A stretch of 64,000 nt of DNA from Vulcanisaeta distributa JCM 11216. Its GTDB lineage: Archaea; Thermoproteota; Thermoprotei; Thermoproteales; Thermocladiaceae. Below are positions 40,371-50,415 of this stretch, piece by piece. The notes under the pieces are model-generated. The model made no database searches. It saw only the letters and a program-made list of their open reading frames with translations, and had not been told where the DNA came from. A program made the translations under genes and the position numbers. Each line of letters begins with the position of its first letter. Within the stretch, counting starts at the first letter, position 1. The stretch is taken from the NCBI RefSeq assembly GCF_001315985.1, contig NZ_BBBI01000010.1, positions 1 through 64,000 on the forward strand, read 5' to 3'.

Positions 40371-40675
40371 TTAGTATAGTATGAAGAGGACGACGAGGCC
40401 GTAGATCGCTATAGCCTCTGCCAACGCGACGAATACCAGGTAAAGCGCGAATAACTCCCTCCTCTCAACTAGGGCGCTTACCGAGCAGCACCAGCGATGC
40501 CAATACCAATACCGGCACCAAGGGCCGCAAGCCCAAAGCCAATACCAGCAGCCAAAGCCCTAGCCGCCTCAACCTGCGCCTGATCAGTGGCCTGGGCATG
40601 AACTATTAAAGCCGCGAGACTAAGCACCAGCATTGCCATTACCAAGGCCCTGACAAACCTTCTGCCAACCATCAA
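40371..40675 (-). CDS. atpK: A-type ATP synthase proteolipid subunit K (c ring), frameshifted
   Basis: Membrane rotor subunit. From ATG 40675: an N-terminal signal-like helix (ALVMAMLVLSLAALIVHAQA), then helix 1 AAGIGFGLAALGAGIGIGIA. After restoring one base at about 40483 (GCC-TCG), the loop and helix 2 follow: SVSALVERRELFALYLVFVA, LAEAIAIYGLVVLFILY. The proton-carrying Glu is in ALAEAIAIYG. About 101 residues, a single-hairpin type with a presequence, as in other Thermoproteales. No other ATP-synthase genes are adjacent. Confidence 0.88.
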
Positions 40676-40777
40676 CGAAGCAAGACATAAGACATTATTA
40701 AAATTTTATTCCAGAAAGGAAGCCACGAAACCCACAACACAAAAAACTTAAAACAAACAAAACCAACCAAGAAAAAC

Positions 40778-40885
40778 GCCGGGGGGGTGGCCGAGCCAGG
40801 TCCAAGGCGCGGGCCTGCTACCGTAGGCAGATAGTCCGTCCCCCGCAAGGGGGGGCCCGGGTTCAAATCCCGGCCCCCGGCACCA
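40778..40885 (+). tRNA. tRNA-Ser(GCT) with a 12-nt intron at 37/38
   Basis: The acceptor GCCGGGG pairs with CCCCGGC, the anticodon stem CGGGC with GTCCG, and the loop CTGCTA + A gives anticodon GCT. The insert CCGTAGGCAGAT (40821-40832) sits at the canonical 37/38 site. The long variable arm is T-CCCC-GCAA-GGGG-C, the T loop TTCAAAT, and CCA is encoded. The helices expose the run problem: seven G (40781-40787) face five C in the acceptor stem, and five C (40840-40844) face seven G (40849-40855) in the variable arm. A TATA-like CTTAAAA lies about 30 bases upstream. Confidence 0.9.
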
Positions 40886-40989
40886 AATTGTTTGTTGCTT
40901 GGCTTTGTGGTATGTTGATTATGCTTGATGTTGTGGGTTTAGGGTTATAATGGCGATGGGTTTAAAGGGACAATAGATTACTTAGTGAT

Positions 40990-41880
40990 GTGCCTAATGC
41001 GTATCTTTATATTATCGTGGTTCTCGTTACCGCCATGGTGGTTCTTGGTATTTACTTAAATGTGGTGTTTAATGAGTATATGCATGTAATTAATGAATTG
41101 AGACAGCCTTATGCGAATATAATTCATTTTGAGCTTTACTCGTACCCGTCAAGGAATAATACCTTTGCCCTTTACCTGGTCATAACGAATCCAACGGATG
41201 ATCCGTTGAATATAACGGTATTATTCATTAAGTCGCCGGTATTCACGATTAAGGCGTTTAAGGTGTTAGTACCTCCTCATGAGACCGTGCAAGTACCATT
41301 GGCAATAGCGATCATAAATGCTACGCAGAATGTGATTTGGTATGTGGGGCTTACACCAACGTATTTGGGATGCATTAATTGCTTTATTAATTCCGTAAAT
41401 GTACTCCTGAATAAAAGGGTTAGTATTACGTTACGTATTAGTGACTTGATTAATTATAGCATCACGATTAATAAGGTGATTACCAACGTTACCGAGACAA
41501 CGTCCTTGAGCAAATTCGGTTTCGCCACGTATTTATTAAATACAACCTACTTATCGCTTGAATTTGTGAATCCATCATCAAGCATCATAGACGTGAATGG
41601 ATATTCAGTTTACTCTTATAGTGGTACTGAGTTAGTCTCGTGCAATTTAACTACTCCAAAGGTGATAAGGGCGATGGATATACGTATAATTAATCTCACA
41701 ACGACATCTACGAAAAATGTTGTTTGTACGCAGAATTACCGTTTCCCAACGGACATAGCTCAAATACCCTATGGTTATGTCGTACTTCATACTAATGTTG
41801 GGAATATAACAGTGGGGCTATTTCCGCAGGAACCACTGTGGTGGTGCATTGTTTATAACATATTTTGTTGGCCCTGGTAA
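40990..41880 (+). CDS. Membrane-anchored extracellular protein
   Basis: Intact 296 residues from GTG 40990. One N-terminal helix (YLYIIVVLVTAMVVLGIYLN) anchors a beta-rich outer domain with many Asn-x-Ser/Thr sites and a CINC pair (TYLGCINCFINS). Its base composition is more AT-rich than its neighbours and it contains no G/C run longer than four. It is one of the few genes here free of lesions. Function unknown. Confidence 0.55.
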   Translation: MPNAYLYIIVVLVTAMVVLGIYLNVVFNEYMHVINELRQPYANIIHFELYSYPSRNNTFALYLVITNPTDDPLNITVLFIKSPVFTIKAFKVLVPPHETVQVPLAIAIINATQNVIWYVGLTPTYLGCINCFINSVNVLLNKRVSITLRISDLINYSITINKVITNVTETTSLSKFGFATYLLNTTYLSLEFVNPSSSIIDVNGYSVYSYSGTELVSCNLTTPKVIRAMDIRIINLTTTSTKNVVCTQNYRFPTDIAQIPYGYVVLHTNVGNITVGLFPQEPLWWCIVYNIFCWPW

Positions 41881-41988
41881 GTGAGTAATTAATAGTGATG
41901 TATTTGATGCGGAAGGTAGTAATGCCGTAGAGATGTTGCGAGGCTCACGAGGATGTGGTTAAGAACGTCATACACTTAATGCTTAATA

Positions 41989-44364
41989 ATGCGTGCATTT
42001 TGTTTCCACGTGTCGTTTAATGTTAGTATTGAGTTGTACGTAGTTGATCTTAGGTTTAGGTTTGGGGGGGATTTGAGTTATGAGGGTGTTGTGGATGTTC
42101 ATGTTAATTCCGCGGGCGACTTATTGCTTAATGCCGTTGATTTTAAGGTGAGGGCTGTCGAGGTTGATGGTAGGCCCGTTGATTATTCCTATGACGGTAG
42201 GGTTTTGAGGGTTCGGGGGGGGCCCCATTAATGGCGTTGTTAGGGTTGTGTTTGAGGGTAGGGTTAGTGATAGGTTGTTGGGTATTTACAGGGCTCCGTA
42301 TGGGGGGGGTGGCTACATGATAACGACGCAGTTCGAGCCCACGGGTGCCAGGTATTTCATACCCTGCGTTGACCACCCGGCCGCCAAGGCTAGGTTTAGG
42401 TTTAGGGTCTCTGTCGATGGTGATTACGACGTAATATTCAACACGCCACCGGTCAGGGTTTATTGGGATGGTCCCTGGAAGGTCTTTGAGTTTGCGGAGA
42501 CTCCTAGGATGTCCACATACCTGCTCTACCTGGGTATTGGCAGGTTCTTTGAGTCTAGGGATAGGGTCGGCGGTATTGACGTGATCTTCGCCACGCCGAT
42601 TAGGGATAGGGTTGAGGATAGCAGGTTTGCGCTTGATGTTGCCAAGGGTGTGCTTGAATTCTACAGTAATTACTTCGGGATACCATACCCGCTACCCAAG
42701 CTTCACCTGATCCATGTTCCTGAGTTCGCGGCTGGTGCTATGGAGAATTGGGGTGCAATAACGTTTAGGGAGACCGCGTTGTTAGTCGGTAAGGGCAGTA
42801 CTGAGTTGACTAAGAGGAGGGTTGCGGAGGTTGTTGCCCATGAGATTGCTCATCAGTGGTTTGGTAATTTGGTCACGATGCATTGGTGGGATGACCTTTG
42901 GCTTAATGAGTCCTTCGCCACATTCATGAGTTATAAGGCCATGGATAAACTCTTCTCGGAGTGGGGCGTTTGGTATAGGTTCCTGGCTGATGAGACTACG
43001 GGCTCTATGCTCAGGGACTCGCTAATGAGTACGCACCCCGTTCACGTACCTATCAGTAGTGAGGAGGAGGCCTTCGAAATATTCGATGACATTAGTTATG
43101 GTAAGGGCGCCTCACTGCTTAGGATGCTTGAGACTACGTTGGTGAGGAGGACTTCAGGAGGGGCTTGAGCAACTACCTCAGGAAGTATGCGTACTCAAAC
43201 GCCACCGAGGATGACCTGTGGGGCAGTATTGAGGAGGTTAGTGGTAAGCCCGTGATGAAGGTCATGAAGGCCTGTTGATAAGTCGGGGCATCCAGTCATA
43301 GTTGTTGAAGAGTCCGGTAAGGGTGTCACACTTAGGCAGTCGAGGTTTGTGCTTGGCGGTAATACTGCTGATACCTGGCCCATACCCATTATCTATAGGT
43401 TTAATGGCGTGGTGAATACCGTACTCATGGAGCGCGATACACTAATGCTTAGTGGTTCACCAGGGTCCCTGTTCCTCAATGTTAATGGTAGTGGTTACTA
43501 CAGGGTTAGGTATAGTGATTGGTCTAGGGCATTGAGCAGTGCGTCTAATCACCTTGAGAGGTGGAGTGTGATAAATGATGCCTATGCCCACTTGCTCCAG
43601 GGCTCCATTGGACTAAATGAGTACCTAAGCCTAGTTAGGTCCGTTAGTGACATAGTTAATTACCTATTGACGACTACGGTAATATCCCAACTGGGTACCC
43701 TATACTCGATAAAGCCATCCGCCGTTAAGGAGGTATTCACGGAGTACCTGAGGACTCAGAGCACCTTACTTGAGGGTGTCTCTGGCATGGACGATGTTAG
43801 GGAGTTAGTGCTCTCCCGCCGCGCACTTATTGATGAGGATTACGCGAAGTCAATAGCTGGCTTAATTAGGGATTACCAGGGCTTGAGCCCTGTCATGAGG
43901 CAGGCGGTTGTTAATGCCTACGCCGTTGTCGGTGATAAACCATTTGAAGTCCTTAGGGGGCTCTATAGGTCGTTGGTGACCGATGAGGATAGGAATAAGG
44001 TCTTGGCTGCTATGCTGAGCATAACCAATAGGATGAGTATCAGAGGTCCCTGGACTTCCTAATATCTGGCGAGGTTAAGAGGCAGGATCTTCAGTTCTTC
44101 ACGGTTGGTTCTAGGAATCCGTACGTGCGTGACCTTAACCTGAGGTGGTTCATGAGTAATTATAAGCGCTTCATAGAGGCTTACGGTGATCCCGGCGTGT
44201 TGTCTAGGGTGATTACGTACTCAATACCGTTAATAGGCATTGGGCAGGAGGGTGAAGTGGAGGGGGGGTTCTTAAGAGGGTTGAGTATACCTGGTATCGA
44301 GATGGGGATTAAGGCTGGCCTTGAACTTATGAGGGTATATTCACGCTTATTCCGTAATATCTAA
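41989..44364 (+). CDS. M1-family aminopeptidase (tricorn-factor/Ape2-like), frameshifted
   Basis: Zinc aminopeptidase of about 790 residues. The exopeptidase motif GAMENWGAITFRE and the zinc site VVAHEIAHQWFGNLVTMHWW, DDLWLNESFATF (HEXXH-x18-E) are complete. Four breaks: G8 42215-42222 (4 gives RVRGPINGVVRVVFEGRV), a lost G at about 43145 (TLGEEDFRRGLSNYL), a two-base loss at about 43276 (KAWIDKSGHPVIVVEE) and a shift near 44043 (DQRSLDFLISGEVKRQDLQF). The start is ATG 41989. It trims peptides downstream of the proteasome. Confidence 0.88.
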
Positions 44365-44504
44365 TCATCCAGGTTAAAAAACCAATATTCACTATCATTA
44401 TTTTATTTCCTATCCTAATTAATTAAATCTTTAAACAATACTCGTAAATACGATGCCACGTATTAAAGTAATATTTTTAAGAGAAGGTAATAACGGCATT
44501 CAAC

Positions 44505-45998
44505 GTGTCATTTATTAATTGGTTGACACCACCAACAGTCACCACCATTAATCCCAGGAGGGAGGTGTTGGCTGGGTTGACAACGTTTCTAACAATGGCG
44601 TACATATTATTCGTAAATCCAACAATAGTTGGTGATGGTTTTGAACTAGCCCTAATGCATGCACTGGGTACGAACGCATTAAGTGCGCAGTACCAGGCAT
44701 TGGTTTACACGATAAAGCTGGGCGTTGCGGCTGGCACGGCAATAGCGGCTGCCTTTGGAACATTATTCATGGCGTTCTACGCGAGGTTACCCTTCGCAAT
44801 GGCCCCTGGCATGGGTGAGAACTCCTTCATTGCGTATTCCGTGATCCCAGCCTTCACAACGGTGTTGCTTGGCATGGGTGTTGTTGGTTCTCAGGCAGCC
44901 GTGATAGCATTGATGACTGCGATAACGGCTGTGTTCATTGATGGCTTAATATTCCTATTCACTGCATGGTCAGGGATTAGGGAGAGGATCATTAAGTCAA
45001 TATCGCCTAATTTATCCATTGGCATTAGCGTTGGTATTGGATTGTTCATAACGTTCATAGGGCTCTCACTGGGTGGTTTCGTAATACCTGGCAGTGGTAC
45101 ACCGGTCGCCTTTAATACGAGAGCCTTTGTGACCCCCCCGGCATCGATACTCGCGTTTGTGGGTTTCATACTTGCGGTATTCCTATATATTAAGAGGGTA
45201 CCGGGCGCGTTCCTGATAACCATAGTCACGATAACCCTGGTAAGCCTCGTGTTTGGCCTTGCCAAGCCACCATCAACGCCAGTCCAGTTCCCGGTGTTTA
45301 CCACATCGATAATACCCAACCTACCCAATAACATTGAGTGGTGGTTTAGGCTCGTGAGCTTGGCCTTCCCCGTGGCTTTCTCGCTGTGGATGATAGAGTT
45401 CTTTGATGGTATAGGCACAATAGTGGGCCTATCCAACAGGGCCGGTCTCGTGGATAGTAATGGCAGGCCCATTAATATAGGAAGGGCATTGTATGCAGAC
45501 GCCATTGGTACTATTGTTGGTGCATTGGCTGGCACAACGACGACGGTCATCTACGTTGAGTCAGCCTCAGGGATAGAGAGTGGTGGGAGGACTGGGTTGA
45601 CGTCGTTGGTGACTGGGCTATTATTTCTTGCGTTTTTACCGCTGGGGCCTATAGTGGTTATGATACCTGACTGCGCAACGGCGCCAGTACTGATACTGGT
45701 GGGTTTAATGTTTGTGTCGTTAATACCCAGGATAAACTTTAACGACTTAACCGAGGCCATACCGGCCTTCGTGGCCATGATAAGCATACCACTTACTTAC
45801 AGCATAGCCACCGGCATTGGCCTGGCCTTCATAACTTACACGCTCACTAAGCTCGTTACTGGCAGGTTCCGCGAGATCTCAGTGACAACCTTGGTAATAA
45901 CGATAATATTCATCCTATACTTCACGGCAATGGTCCCCCATGCTCAATCCATAAACACAGTAATAATTATGGGTATATCAAGGCATTCAAAGCCCTAG
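44505..45998 (+). CDS. NCS2/AzgA-type purine permease
   Basis: 497 residues, about 12-14 membrane helices, from GTG 44505. Family motifs: REVLAGLTTFLTMAYILFVN, the substrate loop PFAMAPGMGENSFIAYSVIP, EFFDGIGTIVGLSNRAGL and TTTTVIYVESASGIESGGRT. Proton-coupled uptake of adenine/guanine/hypoxanthine-type bases is typical for the AzgA group. The frame is intact to ISRHSKP. If one T is missing near 45972 it would continue as GYIKAFKALGNGSGKPPTCS to a TAG at about 46050, and I cannot decide between the two ends. Confidence 0.85.
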   Translation: MSFINWLTPPTVTTINPRREVLAGLTTFLTMAYILFVNPTIVGDGFELALMHALGTNALSAQYQALVYTIKLGVAAGTAIAAAFGTLFMAFYARLPFAMAPGMGENSFIAYSVIPAFTTVLLGMGVVGSQAAVIALMTAITAVFIDGLIFLFTAWSGIRERIIKSISPNLSIGISVGIGLFITFIGLSLGGFVIPGSGTPVAFNTRAFVTPPASILAFVGFILAVFLYIKRVPGAFLITIVTITLVSLVFGLAKPPSTPVQFPVFTTSIIPNLPNNIEWWFRLVSLAFPVAFSLWMIEFFDGIGTIVGLSNRAGLVDSNGRPINIGRALYADAIGTIVGALAGTTTTVIYVESASGIESGGRTGLTSLVTGLLFLAFLPLGPIVVMIPDCATAPVLILVGLMFVSLIPRINFNDLTEAIPAFVAMISIPLTYSIATGIGLAFITYTLTKLVTGRFREISVTTLVITIIFILYFTAMVPHAQSINTVIIMGISRHSKP

Positions 45999-46071
45999 GT
46001 AATGGAAGCGGGAAACCCCCAACCTGCAGTGAGGATATCCTTAAATAGTTATATAGACGTATGCAGCATTA

Positions 46072-47189
46072 ATGAGCTCGCAAGAGTTCATAAACCTACT
46101 TAAGAAACTAAGTGAGGCTTTTGGCCCGTCTGGCTTTGAGGATGAGGTCAGGGACTTAGTAATCAAGGAGTTGGAGCCTTATGTTGATGACTTAATGATA
46201 GATAGGTGGGGGGGCAATGTAATTGGTATTCGGTACGGCAGACGGAAGGACTTGAAGGCCATGGTTGCGGCTCACATTGATGAGATTGGCCTATTAATTG
46301 ATAACATTGATAAAAATGGCTTCCTGCGGTTTCGGGCCATTGGTGGTTGGAACGAGGTAACCCTTGTCAGCCAGAGGGTTGTCATTAAGACCGCCGATGG
46401 CAGGAAGATCAAGGGTGTAATCGGTAGTAGACCACCTCACGTTACGCCACCTGGTAAGGAGAGGGAGGCCCCTGAGCTTAAGGACTTATTCATAGACATT
46501 GGGGCTTCAAGTGATGAGGAGGTTAGGAAGCTTGGTGTCAGGGTTGGCTCCGTGGCCGTCCTAGATAGGGATTTAGAAGTCCTTAATGAGGATGTCGTCA
46601 CAGGTAAGGCATTTGATGATAGGGTCGCGTTGCCGTAATGCTTTGGGCCGCTAGGCATTTGAGGGATAGTGAGGTTACGGTTTACTTCGTAGCCACCGTT
46701 CAGGAGGAGGTTGGTCTTAGGGGGGGTGCCCAGATCGCTGCTGACAGGGTCTACCCAGACTTTGCGATTGCCCTTGATACCACAATCGCCGCTGACGTAC
46801 CCGGCGTTAATGAGCGGGAGTTCGTGACTAGGATTGGTAAGGGACCCGCGATTAAGGTTATGGATGGTGGTAGGGGGGGTAACGTATTCATTGCCCACCC
46901 AGCATTGACGAACTTCTTGGTTTCGGTTGCCGAGGAATTGAAAATACCATACCAACTGGAGGTGCTGATTGGCGGCACTACGGATGCCCTGGGTATTGCC
47001 TTTAGGAGGGATGGTATACCGGCGACCACCATATCAATACCCACAAGGTATGTTCACAGCCCTGTGGAATTACTGAACATCAATGACGCACTAAACGCCG
47101 CTAAATTACTTAGCGAGTCACTATCCAAAGCCAATGATAGACTTATTCAGAGCCTTAGGGAGAAGACGATTAAGTCTAAATTGACATGA
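46072..47189 (+). CDS. M42-family aminopeptidase (TET-like), frameshifted
   Basis: About 372 residues. Metal ligands in order: MVAAHIDEIGLLI (H), the Asp of GKAFDDRVAL, ATVQEEVGLRG (E-E), DTT and SIPTRYVHSPVELLNI (H). One missing G at about 46633 (TTGGCC expected) separates VAL from AVMLWAARHLRDSEVTVYFV. The runs in VGLRGGAQIAADRV and DGGRGGNVF probably hide single Gly. TET-type dodecameric aminopeptidases degrade peptides in archaea. The start is ATG 46072. Confidence 0.88.
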
Positions 47190-47200
47190 CGTAGCATTAT

Positions 47201-48628
47201 TTACCTTAATAATTGATTAACAATGCCTATTGCATTATTTATCAATTCCTCAACCCTACCCGCACTAAGGGCCTCACTATAAATCCTCAACTTGGGTTCT
47301 GTGCCACTACCCCCCCTAATTAGGACCCAGGAACCATCACCAAACACAACCTTAACACCATCAATAGTTACGGGCCTTGGATTCGGACCTAACGAGCTAA
47401 GCATCTTAAGAAGTGTGTCCTTATTGTCATTTACAAACTTCTTTGAATTCCTCATGTCCAAGTCAACCCTCTTGAAGTAAGCCCTACCGTACTTGCTCCT
47501 AACATCGCTCACCAGGTTTGTTAGGCCTCCGTACTCAGATGCCATGGCTATTATTAGAGATGCCGTGTATATACCATCCTTATCAGGTATGTGCCATGAA
47601 TACACAAGGCCACCGCTCTCCTCACCACCCATGTCGGCCTCTCTATTCAGTATTGCCCTGGCCACGTACTTAACACCCACCGGAACCTCAACGATCTTAA
47701 AGCCGTACTTGGCAGCTATGTTGTCAAGTATGTGCGTTGTGGATACCGTCCTAACAACACCCGTCTTTATTATTGATGCAGAGGCCAACCTCTCGACTAC
47801 TATTGGCAGTATGTCGTTAGCGCTTAAGTAACCGTGAATCCTATCAACTAGGGCTATCCTGTCTGAGTCACCATCATGCGAAATGCCGATGTCGTACTTA
47901 CCAGCCGTCACCTCCTGGATGAGCTCGGGTATGTTTTGCGGCTCTGGGTTTGGGTCCCTGCCTCCGAAGCTTGGATCGTAATTATTGTGAATCTCCGTAA
48001 CCTCCATGCTGAGTCTCCTCATAACCTCACTCGTGTAGCCTATTGAGGTTGCGTAGATCGGATCAATGATTACCTTGAACCTACTCCTTGGCCTGAACAT
48101 TTTGGTTACGCTTTCATAGACGTAGTTAATATACTCGGGAGCTGGATCCACGGTGGGTATTGGCCTTAATTCAATGGTATTAACCGATTTATTAATATCA
48201 TGCCACTCCTCATTATATAATCTTTCTATTTCCTCCGTATCCTCCTCCTGAACCGGTGATCCCCCCCTGCTTGTTATTACCTTAAAGCCGTTGTATATTG
48301 ATGGATTATGACTGGCCGTGATCTGAATAACAAGGTCAAAACCGAACCTAAAGCCGTACCAGGCAGCCGCCGGGGGGGTTGGTGTTGGCTTATTAACCGT
48401 AACGACATCTAACCCGTGGTTTACAGCCACGCTGGCTGCAATGTACGCGAAGTCCTTAGACTTCCTCCTGGCGTCGAAACTTACCAAGACCCTACGTAAC
48501 CCATACCTACGTGACCAATAACGAAAAGTCGACTCAGCAAGCACGGCAACCAAGAACTCCGTGAACTCCGTATCAATAACACCACGCACGCCATCTGTTC
48601 CAAAATGAAACGTGAGTTTATCGTTCAT
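47201..48628 (-). CDS. Phosphohexomutase (phosphomannomutase/phosphoglucosamine mutase)
   Basis: Intact 475 residues. The four family sites are present: active-site Ser loop QITASHNPSIYNGFKVITSR, Mg site GISHDGDSDRIALVD, sugar loop ADMGGEESGGLVYSWH and phosphate loop LIRGGSGTEPKLRIYSE. The runs add residues in SRGGSPV, TPTPPAAAW and RGGSGTEP; all known enzymes have a single residue before SGTEP. It interconverts hexose-6- and hexose-1-phosphates for glycan and nucleotide-sugar synthesis, fitting the neighbouring glycosyltransferase. Confidence 0.92.
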   Translation of the reverse strand: MNDKLTFHFGTDGVRGVIDTEFTEFLVAVLAESTFRYWSRRYGLRRVLVSFDARRKSKDFAYIAASVAVNHGLDVVTVNKPTPTPPAAAWYGFRFGFDLVIQITASHNPSIYNGFKVITSRGGSPVQEEDTEEIERLYNEEWHDINKSVNTIELRPIPTVDPAPEYINYVYESVTKMFRPRSRFKVIIDPIYATSIGYTSEVMRRLSMEVTEIHNNYDPSFGGRDPNPEPQNIPELIQEVTAGKYDIGISHDGDSDRIALVDRIHGYLSANDILPIVVERLASASIIKTGVVRTVSTTHILDNIAAKYGFKIVEVPVGVKYVARAILNREADMGGEESGGLVYSWHIPDKDGIYTASLIIAMASEYGGLTNLVSDVRSKYGRAYFKRVDLDMRNSKKFVNDNKDTLLKMLSSLGPNPRPVTIDGVKVVFGDGSWVLIRGGSGTEPKLRIYSEALSAGRVEELINNAIGIVNQLLR

Positions 48629-48663
48629 TACTTAAGACCTATTAAACAACCCTTAAATTAATT

Positions 48664-49773
48664 TTATCCCTCTGCATTATCATGAAAAAGCTCCTTAACC
48701 ACGCTCAACCATTCATTGACTACCCTAGGTACACTAAAGGCCATAGCCCTCTCCCTAGCCCTAGCCCTCATTAAATTATCATAATTACCCTCCCACAGTT
48801 TAACCGCCAACCTAACAAACTCCCCCCCTGGATTATCCACCAACCAACCCGTCTCATTATTAATCACTGTCTCCCCCCCTGGACCTTGCCTACCATAGGT
48901 GAGGACTGGCGTGCCGCATGCCATAGATTCAACCGGTACATACCCAAAGGGCTCATGAATGAATGGAAATACCGTAAACTTCGCGTTGGCGTATAACTTA
49001 ACCAACTCCTCATCACTGACCCTACCTCTATAATCAATGTTCCTATGCCTAACGAACCAACGCGGCAGCCAGGGGGGGACCTTGGAGCCGAAGGCCACTA
49101 TCCTTATCCCCCCCGCATTGGCCATGGCCCTAAGTACATTAAATTGGGTCTCCTTACCCACGTAGGTCAACACATAGTCCTGGGTGGGGGGGTTGGGCAC
49201 GGGTTTAAAGAAGTCCGTATTCACCGGCGGATTTATCACACCCCCCCAAACCCTAACGTTTCTTGATATTACAGCTTCCGCTGAGTACCTCGAGTTGGCT
49301 ATTACGTATTTAGAGCGTGATAGTGCCCTATGGTATGTAGAATCCGCGGCAATTATTAGTGGTGTTGCAAGGTAATAACCCAGCCTATAGTGTATTGGGA
49401 ATTCCCTACTTAAATCCCTGAGTAGGTCACCTACGTAGCCCTGCGCATAGAATATGGTTGCTGGTATTGGTAACTCAAAGGATAGATTTATTGTTAGGCA
49501 ATCATCGCGATAATTGATCAAACCCCTTATACCATTCATTAGCCATATTAAAAAATGCCCAGACTGCCCAGAAAGCGGAGGCCTTAGTCCAAGGTCCCTT
49601 ACCTTAATACCTACGTACTCAAGGTCCTTCTCAACCTCTTTACTCACATATGGCGCAACAACATTAACGTTAAATCCCATCTCAATGATTGACTTACCGA
49701 GTAAATAGGCAACCCTAATTGGCCCCCCCGTTATCCCATCAATCCCGTCAGTTATCAATGATATGCATGGCAT
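48664..49773 (-). CDS. Glycosyltransferase family 4
   Basis: Intact 369 residues from ATG 49773. GT-B fold with acceptor-side TGGPIRVAYLLGKSIIEMGF and donor-side LVKLYANAKFTVFPFIHEPF, GYVPVESMACGTPVLTYGRQ (E-x7-E). Seven-base runs occur at several places (VWGGVINPP, PNPPTQD, NAGGIRI, VPPWLP, NPGGEF), none breaking the frame. It lies 36 bases from the phosphohexomutase start and two bases from the gamma-CA-like stop, forming a probable three-gene minus-strand operon. Confidence 0.85.
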   Translation of the reverse strand: MPCISLITDGIDGITGGPIRVAYLLGKSIIEMGFNVNVVAPYVSKEVEKDLEYVGIKVRDLGLRPPLSGQSGHFLIWLMNGIRGLINYRDDCLTINLSFELPIPATIFYAQGYVGDLLRDLSREFPIHYRLGYYLATPLIIAADSTYHRALSRSKYVIANSRYSAEAVISRNVRVWGGVINPPVNTDFFKPVPNPPTQDYVLTYVGKETQFNVLRAMANAGGIRIVAFGSKVPPWLPRWFVRHRNIDYRGRVSDEELVKLYANAKFTVFPFIHEPFGYVPVESMACGTPVLTYGRQGPGGETVINNETGWLVDNPGGEFVRLAVKLWEGNYDNLMRARARERAMAFSVPRVVNEWLSVVKELFHDNAEG

Positions 49774-49775
49774 GG

Positions 49776-50315
49776 TTATAGGTTAACCCCCCCATTGTCC
49801 ATGTACATCCTCGCAAGCCTTAGGTAGGCCTGGTAATTATTCCTAATGTACTCCCTATCCGCATCCGTGGCCTGCCTAATTACCTTGGCAGGCACACCAA
49901 CAACAATACTATTGGGTGGTACCTTAGTTCCCTGGGTAACTACGGCGCCAGCCCCCCCCACAATACTACCACTGCCAATTACTGCTCCATTTAGGACTAT
50001 GGCGCCCATACCTATTATTACCTCATCCTCCACCGTGGCGCCATGCACGATAGCCCTATGCCCAATGGTGACGCCACGCCCGATCCTAGCTGGAAAACCA
50101 ACGTCTGTATGTATTACAGCGCCATCCTGAATATTCGAGCTATCGCCAATCACTATGCTATCCTCATCACCCCCCCTGATGACGGCGTGGGGCCAGATAC
50201 TCACGTTATCCCCCCCAATAACCACGTCCCCCCCAATTACGTAGGCCGTACTCGCTATGAAGACGTTCCTGCCAATCCTAGGCACCTTATCCCCCCCAAC
50301 CCTCACGATGGGCAT
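49776..50315 (-). CDS. Gamma-carbonic-anhydrase-like hexapeptide-repeat protein
   Basis: 179 residues of left-handed beta-helix: SIWPHAVIRGGDEDSIVIGD, SSNIQDGAVIHTD, RGVTIGHRAIVHGATVEDEV. The conserved R-G-D, the metal-His region (HTD, GHRAIVHG) and NIQDG match the gamma-CA/YrdA/CaiE group. Six runs of 7-8 bases add Gly at rung borders (VGGD, IGGD twice, RGGD, VGGAG). The hexapeptide register returns when each is shortened by three. Metal-dependent CO2 hydration is possible; many relatives have unknown substrates. Confidence 0.85.
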   Translation of the reverse strand: MPIVRVGGDKVPRIGRNVFIASTAYVIGGDVVIGGDNVSIWPHAVIRGGDEDSIVIGDSSNIQDGAVIHTDVGFPARIGRGVTIGHRAIVHGATVEDEVIIGMGAIVLNGAVIGSGSIVGGAGAVVTQGTKVPPNSIVVGVPAKVIRQATDADREYIRNNYQAYLRLARMYMDNGGVNL

Positions 50316-50415
50316 AGCCTAGTCATTAATCTGCATTATTTAAAGTATTAAGGCATACATCACGTAAAGTAATGCCGCTTAAACGCTTAAAAGGCATTGA
50401 GCAGTCATTGATTGC

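Noticed and set aside
44548-45787. Long minus-strand reading frames inside the purine permease gene
   Set aside because: They are antisense shadows of a GC-structured membrane gene and have no family resemblance.
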